The position numbers and the translations under genes are program-made. The notes beneath the pieces are model-generated. The model had not been told where the DNA came from. It searched no databases and saw only the letters and a list, made by a program, of their open reading frames with translations. Shown here in pieces: positions 22,001-34,000 of a stretch of 64,000 nucleotides of DNA. This DNA is from Mermis nigrescens (taxonomy: Eukaryota > Nematoda > Enoplea > Mermithida > Mermithidae): positions 1,310,620-1,374,619 of the forward strand of contig JAVLUZ010000144.1 of the NCBI GenBank assembly GCA_036768485.1, in the 5' to 3' direction. The stretch's first letter is position 1. Every line of letters begins with the position of its first letter.

Positions 22001-25000
22001 ACAAGGTATGTGGATTAAACGATAAACTATATACTAGTGTTAGTAGGGACTGTGGTACAAGGACCAAGGGCTTGCGTGCTTGCCTCACGGAAACTTAACC
22101 CAGTGCTCCTCCAACAATTCAGCAACCGTGACATGGTGTCTGTTGAGTTAAGTTATAAAAGTGCAGGGCACTGGCGTAACATCATTGCTACATCAGCATA
22201 CCTGCCTTTTGACTCTCCTCATTTACCTCCAGGTAGAGCTTTTTCTCTTCTGGTTGACTACTGCAGTAAAAAGCAGATACCACTAATTATTGGGTGTGAT
22301 GCCAATGCTCACCACACCTTGTGGGGCAGCAGCGATACCAATAAACGTGGGACTGCACTTGCTGAACATTTAGTCTCGACCAATTTAATTTTATTAAATA
22401 GGGGAAGTGAACCTACATTTGTTGTGGCAAAGAGACAGGAGATTATTGATCTAACCTTATGTTCTCTCGACCTCGCTAATGATATAAGAAACTGGCATGT
22501 CTCACAAGAGGAGTCTCTATCTGACCACAGACAGATACGCTTCTCTTTACATGCTGATTCCTTTTCTTCTAGGTTGTACAGGAATCCAAGGTCCACTAAT
22601 TTAGGCTCTTTTTAAGCATCACCTTAGTAGTCGCTTGGGTTCTTGGGCTCCTAGTTGCTCAACAAAAGAGGACGTAGAGGGTGCTGTTGACTTTGTACAG
22701 CAAGCTCTTACATCCTCATATGAGAACTCCTGCACATTACAGAGGGAAAAGAGCAAACCTATTCCCTGGTGGAATAGGGAGCTCCAAGACCTCCGTAAGA
22801 AAAGTAGGAGAGCTTGGAATCAAGCAAAATTATCTCAATCAATTTCCGATTGGGCTGATTATCGCAAGGTTCGACAGGAGTATAAGCATCTTATACGCAT
22901 TAGAAAGCAATTGTGCTGGCAGGACTACTGCTCCAACATTGGAAAATGTCGGCTGCTGCTAGGCTTTGCCGCATTTTATGTAAACCACAAGTAGGTGAAG
23001 TTGGCTCATTAAAACTACCTTCGGGTCAGTATACACTCAACCAAAGGGAAAACCCTGCTTCACCTTCTTGACACTCACTTTCCTGGCAGCTTTGCAGTTG
23101 GAAATGAGGCATATCCGGACACATTGGGCCCAACCAGTTTTTCTGGCTTTGGTGACCAAGTTCTGGCCTGCAGGGTGATAACACCTGATAAGGTTCGCTG
23201 GGCTGTAAAGTCCTTTGAACCCTACAAGACTCCAGGGGTTGATGGCATTTTTCCAGCTCTTTTGCAGGAAGGACTGGACATGCTGGTGAGACCCCTAGTG
23301 AATATTTATCGAAGATGCCTAGCACTTGGCTATGTTCCAATAGCCTGGCGACAAGTAAAGGTCATCTTTATCCCTAAGCCAGGGCGTAGTTCCTATGACC
23401 TGGCAAAACTCCTTCAGACCAATTAGTCTTTCCTCCTTCTTACTGAAGTGTATGGAAAGATTAATTGATCGCTTTATAAGAGATGGTCCCTTGCTGGAAC
23501 ATCCTTTACATGTTACACAACATGCGTATCAGTGTGGAAAGTCTGTTGATACGGCCCTTCATGAACTAGTTTCTAGAATTGAACGGGCATTAGACAACAA
23601 ACAATTCACACTGGGCGTTTTTCTGGACATTGAAGGGGCATTTGACAATACAACCTTCAATGCTATCTGCAAAGCAGCATCCAATCATGGCATACATCAG
23701 ACCATTGTTAAATGGATTGATGCTATGCTAAGATTTCGCCATATCATGACTGACTCTTATGGAGACAGCATGATCTTTACTACCACAAAAGGCTGTCCAC
23801 AAGGAGGTGTACTATCTCCTTTGCTGTGGTGCCTTGTGGTGGACGAACTTTTGCAGAATTTGCAAAAGTCTGGCCTCTACAGTCAAGGATATGCTGATGA
23901 TTTGGCAATCCTTGTTACTGGAAGGTTCCTTGACACCATTTCCTCACTTATGGAAAGTGGTTTAGTCAAGGTGGAACAGTGGTGTCACCATAATGGTCTA
24001 TCTGTGAACCCACAGAAAACCGAAATGGTGCTATTCACTCATAAACGGAAACTTGATGGGTTTAAACCACCAATTTTCTATGGTATGCCACTACAACGTG
24101 CAAACCAGGTCAAATGTTTGGGACTTATTTTGAACCAAAAAATTAAACTGGCGCAATCATGTAGAGGTCAAATGTCAGAAGGCTGTTAATGCATTCTGGC
24201 AATGTCGTAGAGCTGTAGGGAAATCCTGGGGTCTATCATCACAGGTCATGCGATGGCTTTTCGTGTCTGTGATTAGACCCATGATCACCTATGCTTCACT
24301 AATCTGGTGGCCTCGTGCACACTTGTCTACTGTGAAATGTCAGCTTAATCATTTACATAGAATGGCTTGCCTCAGCATTTGTAGTGCCATGTGCACCACA
24401 CCGACTGCAGCCATGGAAGTCTTGCTGGACCTGCCTCCCCTGCATATCTTTGTGGAGGGTTGTGCAAGGGCAGCTGGCATATCGACTAAACATAGCTGGC
24501 AGTTGGAATGCAAAAGGCAAGGTTGTAGGTCACAATGCTGTTTGGGCTAAGGCCATTAGGCCAGTGCTCAAAATGCCAAGTGACTTTATTGTACCAAAAT
24601 TTATTTTTGGTAGACTTTATACCATTCAGTTTCCCACTAGGGATGACTGGGAAAAATCTAGAGTGAATATTCTCTCGCCTCCTGGAATTGTCTGCTACAC
24701 TGATGGATCACGCTTTGTGAATACCTCAGGCGCGGGCATCTATTTCCAGAACTTAAAACAGATGCGGTATTTTACCTTAGGCAGTATGTGTACTGTCTTT
24801 CAGGCAGAAATACTTGCTATTTTGCAATGCTGCCGTAGCAGAGAATTGATGGCCCTCAGAAATGAGAACATCTTTATTTGCTCTGACAGTCAATCTGCTC
24901 TGAAGTCACTTCTATCTCCAAAAGTGTCTTCAAAGTTAGTTCTCGAGTGTGTTCTTGCTTTGCAAGAACTCTCGCAGTATAACAATGTCAAATTATTATG

Positions 25001-28000
25001 GGTCCCAGGTCACTGCGGCATTGAGGGCAATGAATTTGCGGATCATGCTGCAAAAATGGGATCAGCACGTAAACATGTTGGCCCAGAACCGGTAGTTGCT
25101 GTCTACAGAGCTGTTGCTAAGGCTGACATCAACAGCTGGGTCAGGGAACAACATGTTCAATATTGGAGTGAGCAAAAGACTTGTCGTCAGGCCAGATCCT
25201 TTATGGAGAGGCCATGCAAGAAAATAGCCAGCTCCTTGATCAGCTTAGGTCGTAAGCTGCTTAAGACAGTAATTGGTCTCTTAACTGGACACTGTCCCCT
25301 CAACAGACACCTATGTACTATTGGGGTTTCTGACAACCCCAAATGCGCTAAATGTCTGCTCACAGAAGAGGATTCTATCCACTTCCTTTGTCACTGCCCT
25401 GGGTTTGATAAGTTGAGAGCTAGGTTCTTCCATGCTCCACATATTGAACCCTCGGCAGTTTTACAGGAGCCTGTTGCTCAACTTTTGGGGTTTATTAAAG
25501 CCTCAAAACGTTTGTGCGACTAGCTCTCAAAAGTTTCCGTGGGGTACACAATGGGCTTCTTAGCCTGCGTGAAGGGCTTTCGCCCACCCCTTTATCACTA
25601 TCACTATCACTATGATCGAAACACAGTATAATGGCGCAAAACGCCGAAAATTTGGCACTTTTAAGCAAATAGATGGCTAAAAACGCTTGAAAAAGCATCT
25701 TTTTCTACAAACTTTTAGATAATTTTTAAAAACTTTCAAAAAGTCGCCAATCCTGAGGAGGGTGAAAAAATGTTTGAAAGGGGAGGGGTAAAATTTCCTA
25801 GGGGGATTAATCCCCATGATTATGTATATGGTTCCCAGCCATTTTTAGGGTAGGGAATAAATGACCTTCCGGTGAAAAACGGCCAACGAACACATAAAAA
25901 GCAGTCAAAAATCGCAAAATTTTTCAAAAAATCGGAGAGGGGAGGGCGGGTTGAAAATTTTCTGGCCCTAGGGGACAAACAACTTTAGATGGGAGAACGC
26001 CATTCACCTGCTACATGTATGGTCCAGCTAAACATAACCCCATACGATAGGTGCACAGGGTCAGGGTCGGCGAACTTTTTTCCACCAGTTTTTTGCCGTT
26101 TCAACGATCAAAATGGTCAAAGTAGCCTATTAGACGCTTTTTCGTGGTTATATCGCATTTTAAAAACATTTTTAGTCCATTTCGATTGCATTATATCACT
26201 TTAACGCTAAAAAATGCGAAAATTCATCAATTTTGGGCGCTTTTTGAGTAAAAAGCACTTAAAATTACTAATCCGGCGCGAAGCACCAAAAAAATTCTGA
26301 CGTTTTTTACTGCTTTCGACCTCCAAAAATGATGCAAATAAAACGTTCCATCAGCTCAAAATCGCCGGACAGAACCTGCACGGCTGACCCTTCAGCGGTA
26401 ATACCCCCTCCCCCACCCCCGTATGCAGTGGCGGATCCAGGATTCTCCTAAGGGGGGAGCGGTACCCCTAAGGGGGCCGGAACCCTGACTTGGGCGGAAA
26501 AATTAGCCGTTTCAACCCGAAAATCGCTCAAAAATCCATAATTTTGCGTACTATTTTGGGCCAATGGTGGGGGGGGGCGGCCGCCCCCTAAATCCGCCCC
26601 TGCCCATATGTGCATGCATGCCCCAGACCCGCACGTACATGTTCGCGAGAAACCCATTTTCACATTCTAGCTATTTCAACCCACCTGCAAATCTTGCTTA
26701 TTGCATAGCATAATGACGGGCACGCCATTCAACGATTGACTGTCGAGCATTTTATCTAAAAGTGTATAAAATCGCATAAAACGGCTAAAACAACTTTAAA
26801 AAAAGTAAAAATTTGTGACCAAACGCTTGCCACGACTCGTTTAATCGTTCAGAATCACTCGAATCAACGACGAACATGACGCCGTGACTCTCGGCGTAAT
26901 ACTGCGAAAAATCAGATGAAGAGGCGGAGATGAAACGATGAAACGACGGGTCTTACTAACTAATAAGTTTTTCGTAATTGGGGCAATTTAAAGAACTTAA
27001 ATTCAGAACATAACGGATTTGGGGGATAGTTGGATACAGGGTTGTATTTTTAGGAGGGGCAGGGGGCGGGAGCATCTACGCACCGGATAGCATACATTCA
27101 AGAGGGGGATGGGGTATCCCCACCCGGAGTCGGCCGCCAGGATAAGTGGGCAGCATTAAAATTTGGGGAGGGGGGGTGGGGTGCAAGATTCTTCAAAGGT
27201 CAAAAAATAGTCCTAAAAATGGTGGTATGTCGAGGAAAAACACCATTTTTCAACGTTTCTCATTAAAAGCACTATCCTCCATCGGCATCGAAAAATTGCG
27301 AGAAAACAACAAAAAAATTTAAAAAATTGAATTGGGGGAGTATTTTGGTTTGTCGCGGGGTGCATACCCCCAAACCGCCCACGCCCACGTGTGGCCGCCA
27401 CCCCCACATCCTCCAAAGCCAGAAAATTTTAGACCCCATTCCCCGGATTTTTAGAAGAAAATCGAATTCTTTGGCCGTTTTTAGGTGTTTTTGGCCAAAT
27501 TTGGGGATCATTTACTCATACCCCTCCACATAAAATTGGCCGAGGACACCCACCCAAATTTTCGAGCTGTTGCAAGTATGCCGGATAGCAATACAAACGG
27601 TTTCTTCAATTTTGTGAGCAAAAATTCTAGAAAAACCTCGTTGGGAGCAAGTGACGGATCCAGGATTTTCCTAAGGGGGAAGGGCGGTACCCCGAAGGGG
27701 GGGGCGGAACTCTGACTTGGGCGAAAAAATTAGCCGTTTTAAGCAGAAAATCGCTGAAAATCGGTCAAAAATCCTCAATTTTGCGCACTATTTTGGGCCA
27801 ATGGGGGCGGTCGCCTCGCCCCCCTAAATCCGCCCCTGTTGGGAGCATTGTATTTCACTAAGGTAAGGTAAGTGAGGAAGAAAGGGCTACGGCAAATTAA
27901 TAATGTTTGAACTTATTTCAAGTTTTAGCCTAATTTAAGTTGGCTTTGTTTTCTACTTTATTTTAATTTTATATCTTTTTTATTCTATTTTTATTTCCAT

Positions 28001-31000
28001 TTCAATCTAGATTCTTGAATTTAAGGGCGTTTTGCGTCACATTTCACATTAAACAACAATTGAAGCTACCTATTCTGGATTTTAGAGTGAAGAACACACC
28101 TGGGCGTGGGGGTTTGGGGGTATGCACCCCCAGAAATCAAAATACCCCCTCCCCCCAGAATTCAATTTTTGAAATTTTTTTCGTTTTTTCGCAATTTTTT
28201 GATGTAAATGGATAGTGCTTGATGAGAAACGTCGAAAAAAGGTGTTTTTATCGCCATACCACTATTTTTAAGACTATTTTTTGACCATCAAAAAATCTTG
28301 CATCCCCCAGAATTTTCTTGCTGCCCACGTATGGTGAAGAACCTTCAGTTACTCACATTTTTTTAAAAAAAGTTGCGAAAGAAATGATGTAACCTCCCAG
28401 GAATTAAAGGGAAAAACTATTTAGCGCACAATTAACAGATTTTTATGATCTTTTTTGAAATTTAAAGAAAAAATTATGATTACCCGTTGAGAATACATTG
28501 AATCCGGCAATGATTTAGAAAAAATTTTTTTTCCGTTTTTCTTTGAAAATAAAACAAGCTTATGTAGCGATTTCAGCTGGTATCATTTTCTGTCAAGTAT
28601 ATTGTTCTGTTGTTAAATGACATAAATCAGTCTACAGAAATACATTCCTAATTCGACTCTTTAAAATTGCGCCTTCTGAGGAATTTATGATTTTTTTAAA
28701 CCATTTTGACAAATCAGCCGGCGCGATTTCGATCTTTTTTTGGGAAATGTATCAAATTTTGCTTTTTTGCTTTTTTCATCATAATAAACCATCTAATTCA
28801 CTACTGAGTATTCTCTATATTTTATTCGAAATGAATTAATCTTGTTTAATGTCATATTTTCGAGCCATACATATGTCAAAACTTGATTTAGCCATTCTTT
28901 AAATAAGTATATTTTCGAAGTCGTCCAGAACGAGTTCTATTCAACAGTTCTTAATAAAATTAGGCTTCATCAGGCACGTAGCTGAGGGCAGGGACTGGTG
29001 GGGGGTCCGGACCCCCAAAAATTCAGAAAAAACCGGAAAAATAGGACTTTGGACACGTTATTTTGTGCTATTTTTGGCTTAGACCCCCCAAAATTGGTGT
29101 TAATCCCCCCAAAATAGGAGGATCAGCTACGTGCCTGGGCTTCATTTGCGACTCAGCTCAGGACGATTAAAAAGTGCCATATCATTTAATTCTTTTTTAT
29201 GATGCCATCTACAACATCTTGAAGTTGTATCATTATACATATGAGTCAGCAGGGGCGTGGGCGGTCATACCAATAACAGAGGGATATTGAAAGGAATCCC
29301 CACGCGAAGACGGTTGCCTACATAACTTTCGGAGTCATAAAATTTTTGACAACCACTTTTGGTGAAAACGTGAGAATTTAGCCATATTCAGGTATTTATC
29401 CATAAAATTTGACAGTCATTTGCCCCCCCCCTAGGTGGGTGGCACCTGAAATTCTGGGTGGGGTGAAAGATTTTCCAAAGTTCAAAAATGGCCTTAAAAT
29501 GGTGGTATGGCGAAAAAACACCATTTTCAACGTGTCTCATCGAGCACTATCCATTGGCAACAAAAAATTGCGAAAAAAACAAAAAATTTCAATAATTAAA
29601 TTCTAGGGGGCATGTTGGTTTCTGGGGGGGGGGTATTTTGATTTCTCGGGGATGCATACCCTAACCCCCCACGCCCATGTGTGCCCACCCGTTTTTGGAA
29701 TCCGTGGCAAAAACATGCGTTCGTTGGCTATTGTTGGCCAAAAAATTGGAGGTCACTTACTCCCGCCCCTCATAGAAGAGCATGGGGGTGAGGGGGTATT
29801 ATTCCCCCTAAGCTCTGAAAAACTGATAGCTATACAGCCATTTTGGTTAAAAACATTGCTATACAGCCTTTTTGGGCTCCGAAAATAAGCTATATAGCAT
29901 TGTTGAGCTCAGAAAAATAGCTATTCATAGCCTATTTGGACACAGAAAAATACCGTGAGAGCTTAAAAATATAATATAGTTGTCTTTTCTGAGTTCCAAA
30001 AGGATACATAGCTATTTTCTGGACTCCAAAAAGAGCTAAATAGTTATTTTTTGTCCGAAAAGGCTATATAGCTATGTTTGTGAGTACAAAAAGGCTATTT
30101 AACTAGCTTACTGAGCCCAAAAAGGCTATAAAGCTAATTTTTTGAGTCTAAAAAAGGCAATAGAACCGTTTTACGAAGCACTAAGCTATCTACCAATTTT
30201 TGATTTTCACCCTCCTGAAAGTTTGACCTTGTGCACCTATGCCTCTCCCCATAGATGCACAAGGTAAGGTTGGTCAGGAAAAGGATAAAATCGAGATTTT
30301 CGGGTCAGGGAAGGGTATAATTAGGGATTTTAACCAGTAAATTGTTTTTTGATTATTTTTACGTCAAAATCGCTTGAAAACACACTATTTTTGGGGACTT
30401 CACCCTCAATTTCGAGCCGCTATATTTAAGCCTATGACATGCAAATATAGGCTGTCCGATATAATTAATTAGGTACCTTGTCCCAAAGCGCTTGCAGCTC
30501 TTCTTGTCCTCCCAGGTCCCAAAAGTTCAACCTCGAATTTCCAATGTCAATTTTTCCAACTAAAAAGATGCACAACATATTTTGATGATAAATACAATTC
30601 GAGCAGGTTGGAAATTTTGCACTTTTCAGCAAAAATAAGAAAATAGTGAATTTGAATCAATTTTATACATTCATGCAATAAAATGGATTGTTCTCTCAAA
30701 TAATATTTTATGATTGCTTTATTTGCTACGGAAATTATTCCTGTAAGCACCGTTTCTGGTTTAGTTTCTTTTCAAAGCCAAATCTGGGGGAGGAGCGGTT
30801 TAAACACCCCTTAGAATTTTTTCACCCCTCCCAGAATTCGCGATTTTTTAAGTTTTTCAAAATTTCCTAAATCAATTCCCCCCAGAATTCCCACGCTGTG
30901 CATCTATGCTAAAGCCGGCTGATCTCTTTTTTTGGCTAAAAATGGCTGAAATTATTTAAAATACTTTGGAAAGAAGGTTTTAGCTGTTGATTTAGGCTCG

Positions 31001-34000
31001 AAAACGTCCACTTCTTGGCAGGCACGTAGCTGTGGGGGGACTGGGGGTCCGGACCCCCCAAAATTCTGAAAAAAACCGGAAAAATAGGACTTTTTACACG
31101 TTATTTTGTGCTATTTTTGGCTTAGACCCCCCAAAATTGGTGTTGGTCCCCCCAAAATAAGAGGGCCAGCTACGTGCCTGCTTCTTGGGTGGGTAAATCG
31201 ATTTTGATCGGATGGATCCCTGCCTCTTAACAATCAGCTATTTTCGAATTTGAATTCAGAAGTTAAAAATACATTATACCTACTATTTAGTCCAACAGTG
31301 CTCGTTATCTTTGAAGGATTAAGCATCTTGTACTGTTTATTAAATTGCGCCTTCGCTTGCTCCAGCATCGTCTAAATGGAGAAATTGGAAGAATATGCAG
31401 GCACGTAGCTGGCCGTCCTATTTTGGGGAGAGCCAACACCAATCTTGGGGGGATTAAGCCCAAAAAAGCAAAAAATAGCACAAAATAACGTTTAAAAAGT
31501 CCTATTTTTCAGATTTTTCTGAATTTGGGGGGTCCGGATCCCCCTTTCGCCTCAGAGATACGTGCCTGAAATATGTACAAATACAGAACGGTCAAGAAAT
31601 CAAAGACTATTCAGGTACTTAATTACGAGTCAAATTTTTTAAGGCATATAAGCATGGGCACCGTATTTGTACTTGGGTGGGGGTTTGTGACCTCCCGTAC
31701 TATGGCTTATGAGACCCCTGCAAAGTAGGGATGTTCCGGTTCCAGGTTTTTCAAAAAAAATCGGTTCCGGTTCCTGTTCTTGGAAAACAAGAATTTCGGT
31801 TCCAGTTCAGGTTCCGATTCTTGCGTAAGTTGGAACCGTCGGTTCCAGTTCCGGTTCTTCAACTAGAGAACCGTCGGTTCCGGTTCTCGGTTCCTGTGTT
31901 AAAGTATGTTCGCTCTTAATAGCTTGACTTCACCAGAACATATGACGATGTAATCGAAAGATAAATTATTCAGGAAGTCGTTTCAATCTGGCAACTGCAC
32001 GTTCAAATAAGTTTTACGTCTAGTTGACCATTTACTTATAAATCACCAAATATTATCTATGTGTTTCTAAATTGGAGGCTTATAAGAAATCAAAATGCTT
32101 AATTCATGACGAAGATCTGCTGCAATGGTGGAAAGCGAAGTCGAATAATTTGCCGATTCTCGCGTTTATAGCTTAGCAGTATCTTGCAGCCAATGGAGGA
32201 TCTAGGATTTCCCTAAGGGGGCAGTATCCCAACTTTTCCAAAGATAGTCGAAAACAGGTCCAAAAATTTGCCCTTAACGCGCGAAACAGCGTTTTTTCGG
32301 CGTTTTACAATGCATACTTCTACATTAAATCACTTTTGACGCAATATTTTTTCTTGAAATTTTAAAATTTTCGACAATTTTGTGCTAAAAATCACTAAAA
32401 TTCTTTGACTTTATCGAAATTCTGGCGCGAAGCAGTTTTTTTTTGTACAAGGTCCGTTTGACATGTACAAAGATGATCCCCAAAAGTCTTTGTACATTGT
32501 GTACACACAAATTTTTGGATACTATAATATGATACAGTAGCGATTTTAGTGTGGTAAAAACAGAGTTGTTCGACTTTTGGTAGTGTATTTCAGCTAATTT
32601 GTGGGTCTCTAAGGGCAAAAATCACTAAGAATCGTCTTAAAACGGCGCGAAGCGCCTAAAAATTTGACATTTTTCCTTTCGAAATGCAGTTTCTGCCATT
32701 ATAAAGATGAATGGAGCACACAATCAGTCATTTCGACGCGAAGCGCCGTAAATTTCTGCGAATTTTAGACCTTTTTAGTAATTTTTGTCTGTCCAAAAAT
32801 CTTCGTACATGTACAAAGACGGACCCGAAAAGTCTTTGCACATCGGGAAAAATCTTTGCCGAATACAAAAAAGTATGGCGCGAAGCGCCGGAAATTTTGT
32901 TATATTAAGACGGATAGACGTCAAGAAGCATGATTTACACCTTGATTTACTGTACTTATAGCATTTGATGCGAAACATCGAATTTTTAATTGAAAAACCT
33001 ACATGAACAGAAAATGGCTTCCAGGTGGCCAAGGAAGTAAATAAATGTCATTAATAGGTATCATCCGGCGCGAAGCGCCGAAAAATTTTGAGAAATTATG
33101 GTCACTGAGGGCCAAAAAATAATTGCAAATTGTATATCCATTCTTTATCTCGCCAAATATTTTTGGCAAATGGGGGGCGGCCATCCCCGCCCTCTTAGAT
33201 TCGCCCCTGCTTGCAGCGTCAGCTACAAGCGTTCCATCGGGACAGCTATTAAGTTGCACTGGAATCATTCACGACCCTATCAGAAACAGGCTACATGGCG
33301 AAAAAGCAGAACGACTGTTAATGTTAAAATATAATTTACCCGGAACAGTACTAAGTTTTAGTCTGTAAACTTTTGGGTAATAAAAGGTTGAATTGCTCCT
33401 TCATGTCTTCACTAAATTTTATGAAGTTCGATATTTAACTCTAATTTTAAAAAACCGATAACAGACTCTAAAAAAGATCGGTTCCGGTTCCGGTTCTTAG
33501 AAAATCAAAAAATCGGTTCCGGTTCCGGTTCTTAGAAAATCAAAAAATCGGTTCTCGGTTCCGGTTCCGGTTCCAAAAAAATGGTCGGTTCCAGCCGGTT
33601 CCGGTTAACCGGCACATCCCTACTGCAAAGTAGCTGCGACCAGGCATGCACAAGTTGGGAATTCCGGGGAGAAGGTGGATTTTTAAAGTGCCTTTTCGGG
33701 CTCAAAAATAATGAATACGCGTCAAAAACGTCATATAACAGCGTTTCCGATGATATTATATCTTTCTAGAGCATAAAAACAAAAAAATAAAAAAAATATC
33801 GAAAATTCGTATAAATTAAACAAGACATAGTCAAAAAATGAGTATGTAAGCACTGAAAATTTGATACTTTTGAGTCAAAATATCGCTAGAAAAGCATAAA
33901 ACAGCACCTTTTATGCGAATCCTTCTGGGATTCTTCGAAAATTCGCTAATTCTGGGCGGCATGAAAAAATTTCTGAGTGGAGGCTAAGAAATCCCCTGAG

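Larger units (their letters stand above)
20424..25611 (+). mobile_element. I-type LINE (RNase H-bearing non-LTR retrotransposon), decayed
   Basis: 5.19 kb with 13-bp TSDs ATGATCAAAACAC (20411-20423) and ATGATCGAAACAC (25612-25624). Its 5' end CCCTCCGATGAGCAGCCAC can fold (CCACT...AGTGG), and its 3' tail is (TATCAC)n. It holds a broken ORF1, then endonuclease, reverse transcriptase, RNase H and a terminal Cys-His cluster. The domain order (EEP endonuclease, RT, RNase H) is that of the I/Nimb-like group. It is full length but has several frameshifts. It lies in ARFRP1 intron 5, antisense to the gene. Confidence 0.93.
20218..25830 (+). mobile_element. Family F MITE (F3) split by the I-type LINE
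   Basis: Starts CATACATGTATAGC, ends ATTATGTATATG, TSD GTTCCTAG / GTTCCCAG (7 of 8). Without the LINE and its TSD it is about 412 bp, the same as F1, and both halves align with F1. Confidence 0.88.
31726..33622 (+). mobile_element. hAT-like element I (TAGGGATGT termini), 1.9 kb, with nested copies
   Basis: Left TAGGGATGTTCCGGTTCC, right ACCGGCACATCCCTA; perfect TSD CTGCAAAG (31718-31725, 33623-33630). Both subterminal zones are (GGTTCC)-rich repeats (31736-31890, 33470-33605). The middle is occupied by A5, which itself holds an E copy. ARFRP1 intron 1. Confidence 0.9.

Noticed and set aside
31731..31919. Pro/Val/Phe-rich ORF
   Set aside because: Lies entirely in the GGTTCC subterminal repeats of element I.
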